Notes: generated from the sequence alone by a model not told the origin. 64,000 bases of DNA from Rufibacter sediminis (GCF_014269285.1 NZ_JACOAF010000004.1:124001-188000), one strand, 5' to 3'. Shown: positions 25,101-34,519, counted from the stretch's first letter. Numbers and translations are program-made.

Positions 25101-25331
25101 TTACGGCACCGGATCATAGCCGTGGCCGCCCCAGGGCTGGCAGCGACCTATCCGTTTCAGGGCCATCCAGCCGCCTTTGAAGGGGCCGTACTTCACAATG
25201 GCCTGGTGCGCGTAGCCCGAGCAGGTGGGCGTGAAGCGGCAACTCCCCGGCGTGAGCGGCGAAATCAGGTAGCGGTACACCCACACCAGCGCCAGAAAAA
25301 GGTGCTTGAAAAACCAGTTGATTGCCTGCAT
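25101..25331 (-). CDS. yidD: YidD membrane protein insertion efficiency factor
   Basis: 76 residues. The family is unmistakable: YRYLISPLTPGSCRFTPTCSGYAHQA, given here as YRYLISPLTPGSC followed by RFTPTCSGYA, then GWMALKRIGRCQPWGGHGYDPVP at the end, with its three conserved cysteines. It is a small amphipathic peripheral inner-membrane protein that assists YidC-dependent insertion. It is not beside rnpA/yidC as in many bacteria. Divergent from the S46 peptidase. Confidence 0.95.
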   Translation of the reverse strand: MQAINWFFKHLFLALVWVYRYLISPLTPGSCRFTPTCSGYAHQAIVKYGPFKGGWMALKRIGRCQPWGGHGYDPVP

Positions 25332-25367
25332 ATGCTGCTAGTTTCGGGAAAAAAAGCCACAAATCCT

Positions 25368-25375
25368 TACCTTTG
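25368..25375 (+). promoter_or_regulatory. Bacteroidota -7 box (TACCTTTG) of the S46 peptidase
   Basis: Matches TAnnTTTG, 22 bases before the ATG at 25398. The -33 region (TTTC at about 25342) is weak. Confidence 0.5.
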
Positions 25376-25397
25376 GCTTTTCTAACTAACATGTGTT

Positions 25398-27704
25398 ATG
25401 CTAAAAAAAGTTTATAGCTTACTTCTCCTAGGCTGCCTGAGCTTGTCTATGACGGCTCACGCCGATGAGGGCATGTGGCTGCCGCTGCTGGTCAAGCGCC
25501 TCAACCACGTAGACATGCAGAAGCAAGGCCTGCAACTCACCGCCGAGGAAATCTACAACGTGAACAACGCCAGCCTGAAAGACGCCATCGTGCAGTTCGG
25601 CGGGTTCTGTACCGGTGAGTTCGTGTCTAAAGAAGGCTTGCTGCTGACCAACCACCACTGCGGCTACGATGCCATCGCCTCCAATTCCACCCCGCAGGAC
25701 GATATCCTGAAGAACGGTTTCTGGGCGATGACCAAGCAGCAGGAAAAGAAAAACGAAGGCCTGTTCGTAGACATCCTGGTGCGCATGGAAGACGTGACTG
25801 GCCAGGTATTGCAGGGCATCACGCCGCAGACGCCCGAGCAGGAGCGCACCAAACTGGTAGCCGAGCGCAGCAAATCCATCGCCGATGCCGCCAAGAACAA
25901 CGGCCAGTACGTGTCTTACGTGCGCGATTTCTTCAATGGCAACGAGTTCTACATGTTCGTGTACGAGCGTTTCTCTGACGTGCGCCTGGTGGGAACCCCG
26001 CCGGAGAGCATCGGGAAATTCGGGGGCGATACCGATAACTGGATGTGGCCGCGCCACACCGGTGACTTCTCGGTGTTCCGGGTGTACATGTCTCCGGACG
26101 GAAAGCCCGCCACGTATTCTGAGAAGAACGTGCCGTATCGTCCCAAGCACCACCTGCCAGTGTCCATGAGCCCCGTGAAAGAAGGCGACTTCTCCATGGT
26201 GTTCGGATTCCCGGGCCGTACCACGCGGTTCATGGCCGGTTCTGGTTTAGGAATGGCCGTGGAGCAATCCAATCCGGCTCGTATCAAATTACGCGAGCGC
26301 CGTCTGGCTTTGATGAAAGAAGCCATGGATGCCTCGCCCGCTGACCGCCTGAAACTGGCTTCCAACTACGCCAGCATCAGCAACTACTACAAATACTACA
26401 TCGGGCAGAACGAAGGCATCAAGCGCATGAAAACGCTGGACAAGAAAGCCGCTGAGGAGAAAGCCTTCCAGGAATGGGCCAACGGCAACGCTACTCGCAA
26501 AGGCCTGTACGGCACTGCCCTGGCCGATATCAACGCTTCTTACGCCGGGCAGCGCACGTACAATCTGTCGTCCATTTACCGCTCCGAGGCCGCGTTGGCG
26601 CCGCAGTTAATCGCGCACGCCTATCAATACACGCCGCTGTACAACCTGCTCAAAGCCGGCAATGCAGACAAAGCCAAACTGCAGGAACTGGTATCGGCGT
26701 ACAAAGAGATGAACCAGGAGTTCTACGCGAGCTACGTGAAGTCCTCTGACCAGAAAATCTTCGCCGAGCTGATGCAGATGTACTACAACGATGTGCCCAA
26801 AGCGCAGCACGCCGACATCTTCAAAGACCTGACGGCTACCTACAAAGGCGATTTCAGAAAATGGGCCGCCGATGTGTACAGCAAATCCCTGCTTTCCTCG
26901 GAAGCCAAAGCCAACGCGTTTTTGGCCAATCCTACGCTAAAGACCCTGGAAACGGACCCGGCGTTTAAGTTCATGCGCGCCGTGCAAACCAACTACCAGG
27001 ACAACATTCTGCCCAAGCTGAACGAGTACAACGCCGCGTTGGGTAAGGCCAACCGCCTGTACGTGGCTGGTCTGCGCGAAATGCACCCGGATAAAGTGTT
27101 CTATCCAGACGCCAACTCTACACTGCGTTTAAGCTACGGCACCGTGAAAGACTACGAGCCCAAAGACGGCGTACAGTATAAGTACTATACCACCATGCAG
27201 GGCATCGCGGAGAAAGAAGACCCTACCAACCCCGAGTTCGTGGTGCCCGCCAAATTGATGGAGTTGTACCGCAAGAAAGACTACGGCCGCTACGGACAGG
27301 ACGGTGAGCTGCGCGTGGGCTTCATCACCAACAATGACATCACGGGCGGTAACTCCGGCTCGCCGGTCATCAACGGTCGCGGGGAACTGATCGGCCTGGC
27401 CTTCGACGGCAACTGGGAAGCCATGACCGGTGACCTGGTGTTTGACCCCGAGTACAAACGCTGCATCAACGTAGATATCAAGTACGTGCTCTTCGTGATG
27501 GATAAACTGGCCGGTGCCGGTCACCTGGTGAACGAGATGACGCTGGTGGACAAAGGCAACCCCAACACCACCTTCAACCCCGCCATCAATGATGTGAAGA
27601 TGGACGGCAAGGTAGAGGTGGAGACGCCGGAAGGCCAGATTAAAATCAAGAAGAAAAAGAACGAGACTAAAATCAAAAAGGAAACGAAGAAGCAAAAAAG
27701 CTAA
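25398..27704 (+). CDS. S46 dipeptidyl-peptidase, DPP7-type
   Basis: 768 residues; signal peptide about 1-22 (MTAHADE). A periplasmic serine exopeptidase that releases dipeptides for amino-acid uptake. The chymotrypsin-like double barrel has the histidine in TNHHCGYD (86-87) and the catalytic S653 in TGGNSGSP. The residue that sets P1 preference is glycine (G671 in LAFDGNWEA), as in DPP7 (hydrophobic P1), not the arginine of DPP11 (Asp/Glu). It ends in an unusual lysine-rich tail of about 25 residues. Single gene with its own promoter and terminator. Confidence 0.92.
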   Translation: MLKKVYSLLLLGCLSLSMTAHADEGMWLPLLVKRLNHVDMQKQGLQLTAEEIYNVNNASLKDAIVQFGGFCTGEFVSKEGLLLTNHHCGYDAIASNSTPQDDILKNGFWAMTKQQEKKNEGLFVDILVRMEDVTGQVLQGITPQTPEQERTKLVAERSKSIADAAKNNGQYVSYVRDFFNGNEFYMFVYERFSDVRLVGTPPESIGKFGGDTDNWMWPRHTGDFSVFRVYMSPDGKPATYSEKNVPYRPKHHLPVSMSPVKEGDFSMVFGFPGRTTRFMAGSGLGMAVEQSNPARIKLRERRLALMKEAMDASPADRLKLASNYASISNYYKYYIGQNEGIKRMKTLDKKAAEEKAFQEWANGNATRKGLYGTALADINASYAGQRTYNLSSIYRSEAALAPQLIAHAYQYTPLYNLLKAGNADKAKLQELVSAYKEMNQEFYASYVKSSDQKIFAELMQMYYNDVPKAQHADIFKDLTATYKGDFRKWAADVYSKSLLSSEAKANAFLANPTLKTLETDPAFKFMRAVQTNYQDNILPKLNEYNAALGKANRLYVAGLREMHPDKVFYPDANSTLRLSYGTVKDYEPKDGVQYKYYTTMQGIAEKEDPTNPEFVVPAKLMELYRKKDYGRYGQDGELRVGFITNNDITGGNSGSPVINGRGELIGLAFDGNWEAMTGDLVFDPEYKRCINVDIKYVLFVMDKLAGAGHLVNEMTLVDKGNPNTTFNPAINDVKMDGKVEVETPEGQIKIKKKKNETKIKKETKKQKS

Positions 27705-27706
27705 GC

Positions 27707-27743
27707 CGTTTCTGGCCTCTTTTCTGAAAATAAACCCAAAACG
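27707..27743. repeat. Dispersed palindromic element, copy 19
   Basis: CGTTTCTGGCCT, centre TTTTCTGAAAAT, AACCCAAAACG. It starts 2 bases after the peptidase stop and runs into the terminator. Confidence 0.75.
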
Positions 27744-27771
27744 CCCGGAGAATTCCTCCGGGCGTTTTTTT
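27740..27771 (+). terminator. Intrinsic terminator of the S46 peptidase
   Basis: An 11-bp stem AACGCCCGGAG with CTCCGGGCGTT, AATTC loop, then a run of seven T including the end of the stem. Confidence 0.9.
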
Positions 27772-27828
27772 ATGGTTCATCACCTAGAAGGCTGCTCAAA
27801 GCACCATTTTCTCAGGGAATTAAAGGAG

Positions 27829-27864
27829 CGTTTTGAGCCTGTTTTCTGAAAAAAAGCCCAAAAC
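27829..27864. repeat. Dispersed palindromic element, copy 20
   Basis: CGTTTTGAGCCTG, centre TTTTCTGAAAA, AGCCCAAAAC. A second copy in the gap behind the S46 gene, near the triple hairpin. Confidence 0.8.
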
Positions 27865-27924
27865 TTGGGCCCAGACACTCGCAGATCCTCCAGAAACTCC
27901 GAGGTCTTGTTTCCCTTTCTGGCG

Positions 27925-27990
27925 CGAGTCTCCAGACTCGTGCCTACGGATGCCGGGTAGTCTCCGGACTATCCTCGCTGCTCCGCAGCG
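27925..27990. repeat. Three consecutive TCC-loop hairpins (REP-like)
   Basis: Three small palindromes in a row: CGAGTCT-CC-AGACTCG (27925-27940), TAGTC-TCCG-GACTA (27958-27971) and CGCTGC-TCC-GCAGCG (27976-27990). All have a TCC-type turn but different stems. They look like a REP-type intergenic repeat. No transposase is nearby and no coding frame fits. Confidence 0.6.
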
Positions 27991-28163
27991 AAAGTGGGGA
28001 TGCGTGTGTTCTCCAAACTTCTGGTACTCACCTTTGTTTCGACCCCATCTGGAAAGCATATGGCATAATGTAATGAAGATTATTTTTTGAATTTTATACA
28101 TATAAACTAGTACTTTGTAAATGGAAGTTCGTAGTAGAAGCATCGGTCCATCTTCTTCTGCCT
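27991..28163. other. Upstream region of the PorV-like gene
   Basis: About 170 bases, becoming A+T-rich toward 28164, with no gene. Presumed promoter region of the 28164-31078 operon. Confidence 0.35.
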
Positions 28164-29000
28164 ATGCTCCAACTGCTACGCTACAGCTTAGTGCTGACCT
28201 TTTTATGTCCTTCTTTTTTCGCCCAAGGCCAAATCAATAACGCCGCCGTGGGAGCCAGAGCCGTCAGTCTGGGCGGAGCGGGAGTAACCTTGCCGGATGT
28301 CTGGGCCCTGAGCAACAATCCGGCGGGCATTGCGGCTTTGAAGCAGCTGGAGCTGGGTGCCTACGCCCACAACCGTTTTTCCCTGAAAGAGCTCACCACG
28401 GTAGGTTTGCTGGCCGTGTTCCCAACTGTCCGATGGGGCACCCTTGGGGTGGACGTGCAGCGGTTCGGGGGAGACTTGTACAATGAGCAGCGGCTGGGCA
28501 TTGGTCTGGCGCACCAGTTGGGCGTAGTGCGCTTAGGTTTTAAGGCCGATTTGCTGCAAGTAAGGGTAAAAGAGTGGGGCAGCCGCAAAGCCGTGGCGTT
28601 GAGCATGGGCCTCCAGTCTGAGGTGGTGCCGGGGCTCACGTTTGGGGCGCACATCTACAACCTGAACCAAGCCAAACTCGCCGAATTTGAAGACGAACGG
28701 GTGCCTACCGTCATGAAAATCGGGTTGAGTTACCAGGCCGCCGCCAAAGTGCTGCTGGTGCTGGAAGCCGAAAAAGAACTGGAGTACCCCACGGCGGTCA
28801 AAGTCGGAATTGAGTACCAACTGCTCCCGTCGCTGCACCTGCGCACCGGGTTCAACACCGGCACCCGAGCCGGCACGGCCGGCGTAGAGGTCCGGTTCAA
28901 GCAGTTTCAGGTGGCCTATGCCCTGGGCGCGCAGCACCAGTTGGGCCTCAGTAATTACTTGTCGGTGGGGTATGTCCTGAAAAAAGAGCAGCAGCCATGA
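28164..29000 (+). CDS. PorV/FadL-like outer-membrane beta-barrel protein
   Basis: 278 residues, signal peptide about 1-22 (FFAQGQ). The start of the mature part, GARAVSLGGAGVTLPDVWALSNNPAGIA, given here as GARAVSLGGAG and NNPAGIA, is the hallmark of UPF0164/PorV/PorQ-like barrels, followed by alternating amphipathic strands. In T9SS organisms such barrels carry secreted proteins, but this copy is short and not next to por genes, so only an outer-membrane location is claimed. Its stop overlaps the next gene's start by 4 bases (ATGA), implying translational coupling. Confidence 0.75.
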   Translation: MLQLLRYSLVLTFLCPSFFAQGQINNAAVGARAVSLGGAGVTLPDVWALSNNPAGIAALKQLELGAYAHNRFSLKELTTVGLLAVFPTVRWGTLGVDVQRFGGDLYNEQRLGIGLAHQLGVVRLGFKADLLQVRVKEWGSRKAVALSMGLQSEVVPGLTFGAHIYNLNQAKLAEFEDERVPTVMKIGLSYQAAAKVLLVLEAEKELEYPTAVKVGIEYQLLPSLHLRTGFNTGTRAGTAGVEVRFKQFQVAYALGAQHQLGLSNYLSVGYVLKKEQQP

Positions 29001-31078
29001 GACGCTGTTTTGGGCTTGTTTTCCTGATACTGGGCTTAAAACAGGTGGCGAGTGCCCAGGAAGTGCCGCGCCCGGCCATAGATGTGGAGCTGTTGGTGCA
29101 GGAGCTCTTCGCGCAGCAGGACGATGAAAACACTGTCACGCACGAAGATATGTACGAGACCCTGCTCCAGTACTACCGCCAGCCGCTGGACCTGAACCGC
29201 GCCTCCCGCGAGGAACTCCGCAGCCTTTTCCTCCTCTCCGAAGGCCAGATTTCCGCGCTCCTCCAACATATTCAGGACAACGGCCGCCTAGTGAGTTTGT
29301 ATGAACTGCAGGCCATTCCCGGGTTTGATTTGCTGAGCATCCGCAGGGTGTTGCCGTTCGTGACCATCCAATCGCTAGGACAGATAGGCCAACGACCTTG
29401 GCGCGAACGCCTGAAAAACGCCGATACCCATTCACTGCTTCTCCGCTACGACCGCACGGTGCAGGAACGCCGCGGCTACACCCCGCCCGAGGGCCGGTCC
29501 ACTACCCGTTACCTGGGTTCTCCGGATAAATTCCTTTTCCGCTATCGCCTCAGCCAGCCGCGCGATTTCAGCTTTGGCGTCACCGCCGAGAAAGACGCGG
29601 GCGAGGCGTTCACGTGGAACCCCGGCCAGCGGCGCTACGGCTTCGATTTTCTTTCGGCGCACGCCCAGCTGTATGACCGAGGTGCGTTCAAGACCATCGC
29701 CATGGGCGATTACCAGCTTCAGTTCGGACAGGGTTTGCTGCTGTCCAGCGGCCTGAGCGTGGGCAAAGGCAGCGAAACCATTACCACCGTTCGGCGCAGC
29801 CAACTGGGCATCCGGCCGCACACGTCTACCTTGGAGTCTAATTTCTTTAGAGGCGCCGCCGCTACCCATCGCTGGCGACGGCTGGAAACCACGCTTTTCT
29901 ATTCCAACCGGCGGGTGGATGCCTCAGCCGGCGATGCCCTGGCGGAGGATAGTACGTTGCTGGCACTGGGAGGCTTGCAGACCTCGGGCCTGCACCGCAC
30001 CCCCACAGAACTGGCCAACCGGGAACGGGCGCGGGAGCAGGTGCTGGGCGGCGACGTCACGTACCGGAATCCAACGCAAACCTGGAGTCTGGGGCTTACG
30101 GCGGTGCGCACGTCCTTTGATGTGCCGCTTCAGCCGCGTCCGCAGCCGTACAACCTGTTCGCGTTCAGCGGGAGCCGCAATACGGCGCTGGGGCTGCACT
30201 ACAGCTATCTGTGGCAGAACTTCAATTTCTTCGGGGAAACGGCGCGGTCTGGTAACGGGGGCGTGGGCACGGTGAACGGCGCGCTGGCGAGTTTATCGGA
30301 GAAAGTGGAGGTGGCCCTGCTGTACCGTTATTATGCCCGCGATTTCCAGACGTTGTACGGCGCGGCCTTCGGGGAGGCTAGTCGGAACCAGAACGAAAGC
30401 GGCCTGTACACGGGCCTGAAGCTGAAACTGAGCAACCGTTGGCAACTGACCGGCTACTATGACCGCTTCGCTTTCCAGTGGCTCCGGTACCGCGTAGATG
30501 CGCCCTCTGCCGGGGAAGAGTACCTGCTGCGTCTCCAGTTCATGCCCTCCAAAACCACGCTGCTCTACGGCCAGTACCAATATGAGCGCAAAGCCCGCAA
30601 CCAAACCGTACCCGGTGAAGCGTTACGGCAGGTCACCGATACGCACGCCCACCGGTACCTGCTGCTCTTGGATGTGAGTCCGGTGCTTGGGTTCCGTTTC
30701 CGGTCCAGGGTGCAGGCCAGCCGTTTCCGGCAAAACGGCCCCCGCCGTACGGGCTTTTTCGCGGCCCAGGATGTGAGTTGGGAGCGCCGGAATACCCGCC
30801 TCAGCACCCGGTACGCCCTCTTTGACACCGATGATTACGACACCCGCCTCTACGTGCCCGAACAGGATGTGCTGTACGCCTTTTCCATTCCGGTCTTCAC
30901 CGGCCGAGGCACCCACGTGTACGTCCTGTTACAACAGCGTTTCTCCCTCCACCTGGATTTCTGGTTCAAGCTCAGCCACACCCACTACCGGGGGCAAAAC
31001 ACCGTCAGCTCTGGCCTGGAGCAGATTCAAGGCCCCCAACGCACCGATGTGCGGGTGCAAGCCCGCTATCGTTTCTGA
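28997..31078 (+). CDS. Helix-hairpin-helix outer-membrane protein
   Basis: 693 residues. Signal peptide about 1-21 (MRRCFGLVFLILGLK ... SAQ). Residues about 55-115 carry tandem ComEA-like helix-hairpin-helix motifs (LDLNRASREELRSL, LYELQAIPGFDLLSI), and the rest is a long beta-rich barrel-like domain ending in an aromatic residue (RYRF). This layout recurs in Bacteroidota as an uncharacterised exported protein and could bind DNA at the surface. The signal-peptide codons coincide with a copy of the dispersed palindrome, and the last two codons plus stop lie in another. Confidence 0.8.
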   Translation: MRRCFGLVFLILGLKQVASAQEVPRPAIDVELLVQELFAQQDDENTVTHEDMYETLLQYYRQPLDLNRASREELRSLFLLSEGQISALLQHIQDNGRLVSLYELQAIPGFDLLSIRRVLPFVTIQSLGQIGQRPWRERLKNADTHSLLLRYDRTVQERRGYTPPEGRSTTRYLGSPDKFLFRYRLSQPRDFSFGVTAEKDAGEAFTWNPGQRRYGFDFLSAHAQLYDRGAFKTIAMGDYQLQFGQGLLLSSGLSVGKGSETITTVRRSQLGIRPHTSTLESNFFRGAAATHRWRRLETTLFYSNRRVDASAGDALAEDSTLLALGGLQTSGLHRTPTELANRERAREQVLGGDVTYRNPTQTWSLGLTAVRTSFDVPLQPRPQPYNLFAFSGSRNTALGLHYSYLWQNFNFFGETARSGNGGVGTVNGALASLSEKVEVALLYRYYARDFQTLYGAAFGEASRNQNESGLYTGLKLKLSNRWQLTGYYDRFAFQWLRYRVDAPSAGEEYLLRLQFMPSKTTLLYGQYQYERKARNQTVPGEALRQVTDTHAHRYLLLLDVSPVLGFRFRSRVQASRFRQNGPRRTGFFAAQDVSWERRNTRLSTRYALFDTDDYDTRLYVPEQDVLYAFSIPVFTGRGTHVYVLLQQRFSLHLDFWFKLSHTHYRGQNTVSSGLEQIQGPQRTDVRVQARYRF
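29005..29044. repeat. Dispersed palindromic element, copy 21, inside a coding region
   Basis: CTGTTTTGGGCTTG, TTTTCCTGATA centre, CTGGGCTTAAAACAG. It encodes residues 3-16 (RCFGLVFLILGLKQ), the hydrophobic core of the signal peptide of the helix-hairpin-helix protein. Arms and spacing match the intergenic copies. Confidence 0.75.
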
Positions 31079-31108
31079 CCTGTTTTCAGGAAACGAGGAC
31101 CAAAACGG
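31070..31108. repeat. Dispersed palindromic element, copy 22, overlapping a stop codon
   Basis: CGTTTCTGACCTG, centre TTTTCAGGAAAC, GGACCAAAACGG. The first nine bases are the last two codons and the TGA stop of the gene ending at 31078. Confidence 0.75.
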
Positions 31109-31129
31109 GTTTTAGGAAGGGGGAAGTGT

Positions 31130-31357
31130 TTAGGGAAGCATCTGTGGAGTGCCCGCCACAAACTCCTGCCGCGGAAAAGGAGCGGGACTGTAAGTAAAGG
31201 TGGCGTGATGCTGGTTTGTCAAAGGCGTACACTGAAATTCGCAGGAAGGCATGAGGCTCGCCAGTATAAGCGTGTACAGCAACGTAAAGCAGAGGACAGA
31301 TAGCTGGTTTGGGAGAGAAGGCACATGCTTAAGAGCATGGTTTTTTTTACCTTCCAA
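31130..31357 (-). pseudogene. Remnant of a duplicated membrane glycosyltransferase
   Basis: A 75-codon frame whose only start is TTG. Its first half (LCFTLLYTLILASLMPS) resembles the first membrane span of the gene at 31366 ([17 protein letters not shown]). Its last residues (EFVAGTPQMLP) match that protein's extreme C-terminus ([10 protein letters not shown] ... HLP). It therefore looks like a tandem copy that lost nearly all of its middle. A functional small membrane protein is the alternative. Confidence 0.5.
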
Positions 31358-31365
31358 CTATGCTC

Positions 31366-32946
31366 TTAGGGTAAGTGAACGGTTGAAGCCAACTCTACTG
31401 GGGTGCCTGCTACAAAATACGAAGTAGGTAAGGGCTGTGGGTCAACTTGGTAAAGATAGATACTTAAAGATTGAGGCAGGGCTACAATTTGGTTTCGGTC
31501 AAATGATTTCAGGTGTTTAACACGAAAAGGGAAATGCTCAATGGCAATTTTTCTGGCAGAAATTAGAATGATACTTTTTTGTGTTTCTTGGGCCAATGTT
31601 CTAGCCCATTGCAAGTGTTGATAGGGGGTGAGTTTATTATCAATACTTGGGTCTAACTCATAGAAAGTAGTATATCCTCCTCTATATAAATTATAAATCG
31701 GTTTCCCTAAATAAGCTCCTGTAGTGGAAGAGGTAAACTCTTGCGTAGTGGCCAGAAAATAGTTGGGATAATATTTCTGAAGGAAGCTGGCAGATTCTTT
31801 TCCCGGATAAAAAGAATGTTTGTAATCCATGCTAACGGCATACAGGCCTGCTAAAAACTGCGTGAAGGTTGCTCCCAGAAGCAGATAATGCAAGGCTCGG
31901 GTTTGCCAATTAAAGGAAGGTCCAGATTTAAGGTTTAAGCTTGAAGTGAACGGAATGTAGTGGGTAGCTACCCAGAATAGAGCTACTGTAAACAGAAAGA
32001 AGTGAGCGTGATGGCGCAGTGATAATTCAAACCGAAAAGCAAAGAAGTAGAACAGCGCAATAAATAACAGGGTAAGAGCTGCAAAGAGCTTTTTAGGCTT
32101 AAATAACACAAAGATCAGAACTGACAAAAGTAATGAAAGGGGAATCTCATATTTGGTTCTTAGAAAAGAGGTATTCCAAAAATCAAACGTAAACTCCGGA
32201 ACGGGGAAAAAGGCTTGCCAGATTCGGGTGCAGGCCTGCTGGAACTTATAAGGGTCCCACAGATGCGGATGCGCAAACCCAAGCGTATGCGTAATGCTCC
32301 AGAAGGAGAAGCCGCATCCAAGTATCCAGAGCGAAATACCAAATACTAATTTTCTTGAGCTAATATTTTGATGATATGGAATGTTATCCCAGAGTCTGAA
32401 CTTCTCTGAGAATAAAAACAAGCCCATAATTCCTGAGAAGTACAAGCCAAACAGGTGTGTTTGGGCGTTAAGTACTAATAGTAAGATATAAAGGTACCAA
32501 TGAGAAAAGCGCTTTGGGTAAAAGGCGCAAATCATAAATAATGTGAACAGCTCTGGGGCATACAACCGGCTGATCATTCCATATTCGAACAAGCCATAAT
32601 ATCCAAAGCAAAAGAGAAGCCTTATGATACGGTGAAAAGGTGCATGCCGCAGAAAAACAAAGACAAAGCCAACAGAAAAAAAGAAATGAGTGATTTTAAG
32701 GGCTTGTAGGTTATCTGTAAACCGAGTGATTACAAACAGCAAGCTATACCAAAGATTAGGGTGGCCTTCAAATCTTTTGTTGTAAAGGAGATCGCTATAG
32801 GAGTCACTGTATAGAGCTAAAAGCCAAGGTTCCGTTTCGTCCACCCATAGTTCATGAAAGGGAAGAAGATATGCTAATAGTAAAGCATAAACCAAGGTGA
32901 AAACCAAGGCAAAAGAGTTATCGCTCAGGCGCAGACTACTTTTCAT
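31366..32946 (-). CDS. Multi-spanning GT-C-type glycosyltransferase
   Basis: 526 residues with about ten membrane spans. After the first span comes [11 protein letters not shown], the acidic D-E motif in the first loop that marks GT-C enzymes such as ArnT/PMT relatives, followed by FEGHPNLWY. Such enzymes move sugars from a lipid-phosphate donor on the periplasmic side. The gene overlaps the upstream FAD enzyme by 11 bases, so the two are one operon. Acceptor and donor are unknown. Confidence 0.75.
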   Translation of the reverse strand: MKSSLRLSDNSFALVFTLVYALLLAYLLPFHELWVDETEPWLLALYSDSYSDLLYNKRFEGHPNLWYSLLFVITRFTDNLQALKITHFFFSVGFVFVFLRHAPFHRIIRLLFCFGYYGLFEYGMISRLYAPELFTLFMICAFYPKRFSHWYLYILLLVLNAQTHLFGLYFSGIMGLFLFSEKFRLWDNIPYHQNISSRKLVFGISLWILGCGFSFWSITHTLGFAHPHLWDPYKFQQACTRIWQAFFPVPEFTFDFWNTSFLRTKYEIPLSLLLSVLIFVLFKPKKLFAALTLLFIALFYFFAFRFELSLRHHAHFFLFTVALFWVATHYIPFTSSLNLKSGPSFNWQTRALHYLLLGATFTQFLAGLYAVSMDYKHSFYPGKESASFLQKYYPNYFLATTQEFTSSTTGAYLGKPIYNLYRGGYTTFYELDPSIDNKLTPYQHLQWARTLAQETQKSIILISARKIAIEHFPFRVKHLKSFDRNQIVALPQSLSIYLYQVDPQPLPTSYFVAGTPVELASTVHLP

Positions 32947-34519
32947 GGGTTGACTGTTCGTGGTACTCCTGTTCGGTGTTCACTTCCCAAAGATTTGCTT
33001 TGTCGGTTCTGCCGGCGGCAATGTTTTCCACGGCCAGCATGGCGGTAAGCATGGAATGGTCCTGGTTGTTGTACTTGTGCATGCCGTTTCGGCCCACCAG
33101 AAACAGGTTCTCAATGCTGTCCAGAAAGGCTTGCACCTGAGGGAACTCGTTATAAGAACCGAAGTAGGCGGGGTACGCCTTGGGCATTTTGACTACGGTG
33201 CCGTCAATGACCTGATCGGCGGAAATGATGCCTAATTTATCCAACTCTTCAATGGCTAGTTGCTGCAAATCGGCTTCTGACATGTGCCATAGGGCATCTT
33301 CTTCCTGGCAGAAGTACTCCACACCCAACCAGACTTTATCGGGATCGGTGACCAGGTAGGGGCTCCAGTTGTTGAAGAGTTGCAGGCGACCGGCCTGCAC
33401 ATCGGGTTCCTGGATGTAAATCCAGTTGTCCTGGATCAGGTGATGGTCCTGCGTCTGGATAGCTAGTTTGTGCAAGAGTAAACCCACGGATATAAAATTC
33501 CGGTAGGGGAGGTGTTCTGCAATCTCCCGCACCTCGGCGGGTACCACGTCACCTAAGGCCCGGACCAGGCTCCGGATGGGCATGGTGGAAATCACGTAGG
33601 CAGGTTCTATCTGGTGCGTGGCCCCGGTGGAGACTTCCTGAATAGTGGCCGAGGTGATTTTGTTTTCTCGTACCTCCAAGCCCACTACTTTCTGCTGCAT
33701 GTGCACCTCGCCACCACGTTCTTGGATCTGGCGAGTAACGACTTCCCACAGGTGCCCCGGGCCTAGCTTAGGGTACAGGAACTGCTCAATCAAAGAGGTT
33801 TCTGTTTTCTTCTGGGTGAAATCGGCCGAAGGCGAAAAGAACTGTTGCCGCAGAAAGTGTTTCACCGCCTGCGTGATGGATAAGGCTTTGATGCGCTGCG
33901 CGCCCCACTCGGCACTGATCTGCTGACAGGGTACGCCCCACACTTTCTCTGTGTAGGCCTTGAAGAAGGTCTGGTACAAATGCTTGCCAAACCGATTGAT
34001 AAAGAACTCCTCCAGGTTTTTTTCTTCCGGAATAGGGCGTACCACCTGCTTCAGGTAACTGAACACCGCCTTGGTGGACCAGCCTATGCCTAACTGGGAA
34101 AGGGTGCCCAGCGAAAACGACAGCGGGTAGTCAAAGAACTTCCGCCGAAAGAAAATACGTGACTTCCGCTGGCGCAACAGCATGACATTGTCTCCCGCTA
34201 TTGGGTCCGCGGCCGAAACCATAGGAATGGATCTGCTTTTCCCTTGGTAGTTCAGAGCCCCGATGGTCTGTCCCGGTTCTAGCTGCAGCGGCAGGATAGA
34301 GAGCCACCAGTCCATCACCCGGTCAGATTTGGAGAAAAAACGATGCCCCCCAATGTCCATGCGGTTGCCTTTGTAGTTGATGGTAGCGGAGATACCACCA
34401 ATCCGGTCCGTGGCTTCCACCACGTAGGGATGCACTTGGGTCTGTTGCAGAAATTCATGGGCAGCCGTTAAGCCAGCCGGACCAGCTCCAATGATGAGAG
34501 CTGTAGGGAGAGATGACAT
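32936..34519 (-). CDS. FAD-dependent oxidoreductase (UDP-galactopyranose mutase/amine-oxidase-like)
   Basis: 527 residues. An N-terminal dinucleotide fold ([30 protein letters not shown]) and GGHRFFSK resemble the flavin amine oxidoreductase and UDP-galactopyranose mutase superfamily; C-terminal [15 protein letters not shown] completes the FAD site. It is the first gene of a unit with the GT-C protein, suggesting that it modifies a sugar or polyprenyl donor used by that enzyme (inference). True Glf enzymes are shorter (about 370-400 residues), so mutase activity is not claimed. Confidence 0.75.
   Translation of the reverse strand: MSSLPTALIIGAGPAGLTAAHEFLQQTQVHPYVVEATDRIGGISATINYKGNRMDIGGHRFFSKSDRVMDWWLSILPLQLEPGQTIGALNYQGKSRSIPMVSAADPIAGDNVMLLRQRKSRIFFRRKFFDYPLSFSLGTLSQLGIGWSTKAVFSYLKQVVRPIPEEKNLEEFFINRFGKHLYQTFFKAYTEKVWGVPCQQISAEWGAQRIKALSITQAVKHFLRQQFFSPSADFTQKKTETSLIEQFLYPKLGPGHLWEVVTRQIQERGGEVHMQQKVVGLEVRENKITSATIQEVSTGATHQIEPAYVISTMPIRSLVRALGDVVPAEVREIAEHLPYRNFISVGLLLHKLAIQTQDHHLIQDNWIYIQEPDVQAGRLQLFNNWSPYLVTDPDKVWLGVEYFCQEEDALWHMSEADLQQLAIEELDKLGIISADQVIDGTVVKMPKAYPAYFGSYNEFPQVQAFLDSIENLFLVGRNGMHKYNNQDHSMLTAMLAVENIAAGRTDKANLWEVNTEQEYHEQSTHEK

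Noticed and set aside
28164-29000. Component of a type IX secretion system (PorV)
   Set aside because: Only the generic barrel signature is present; the length is short and no other T9SS gene lies nearby.
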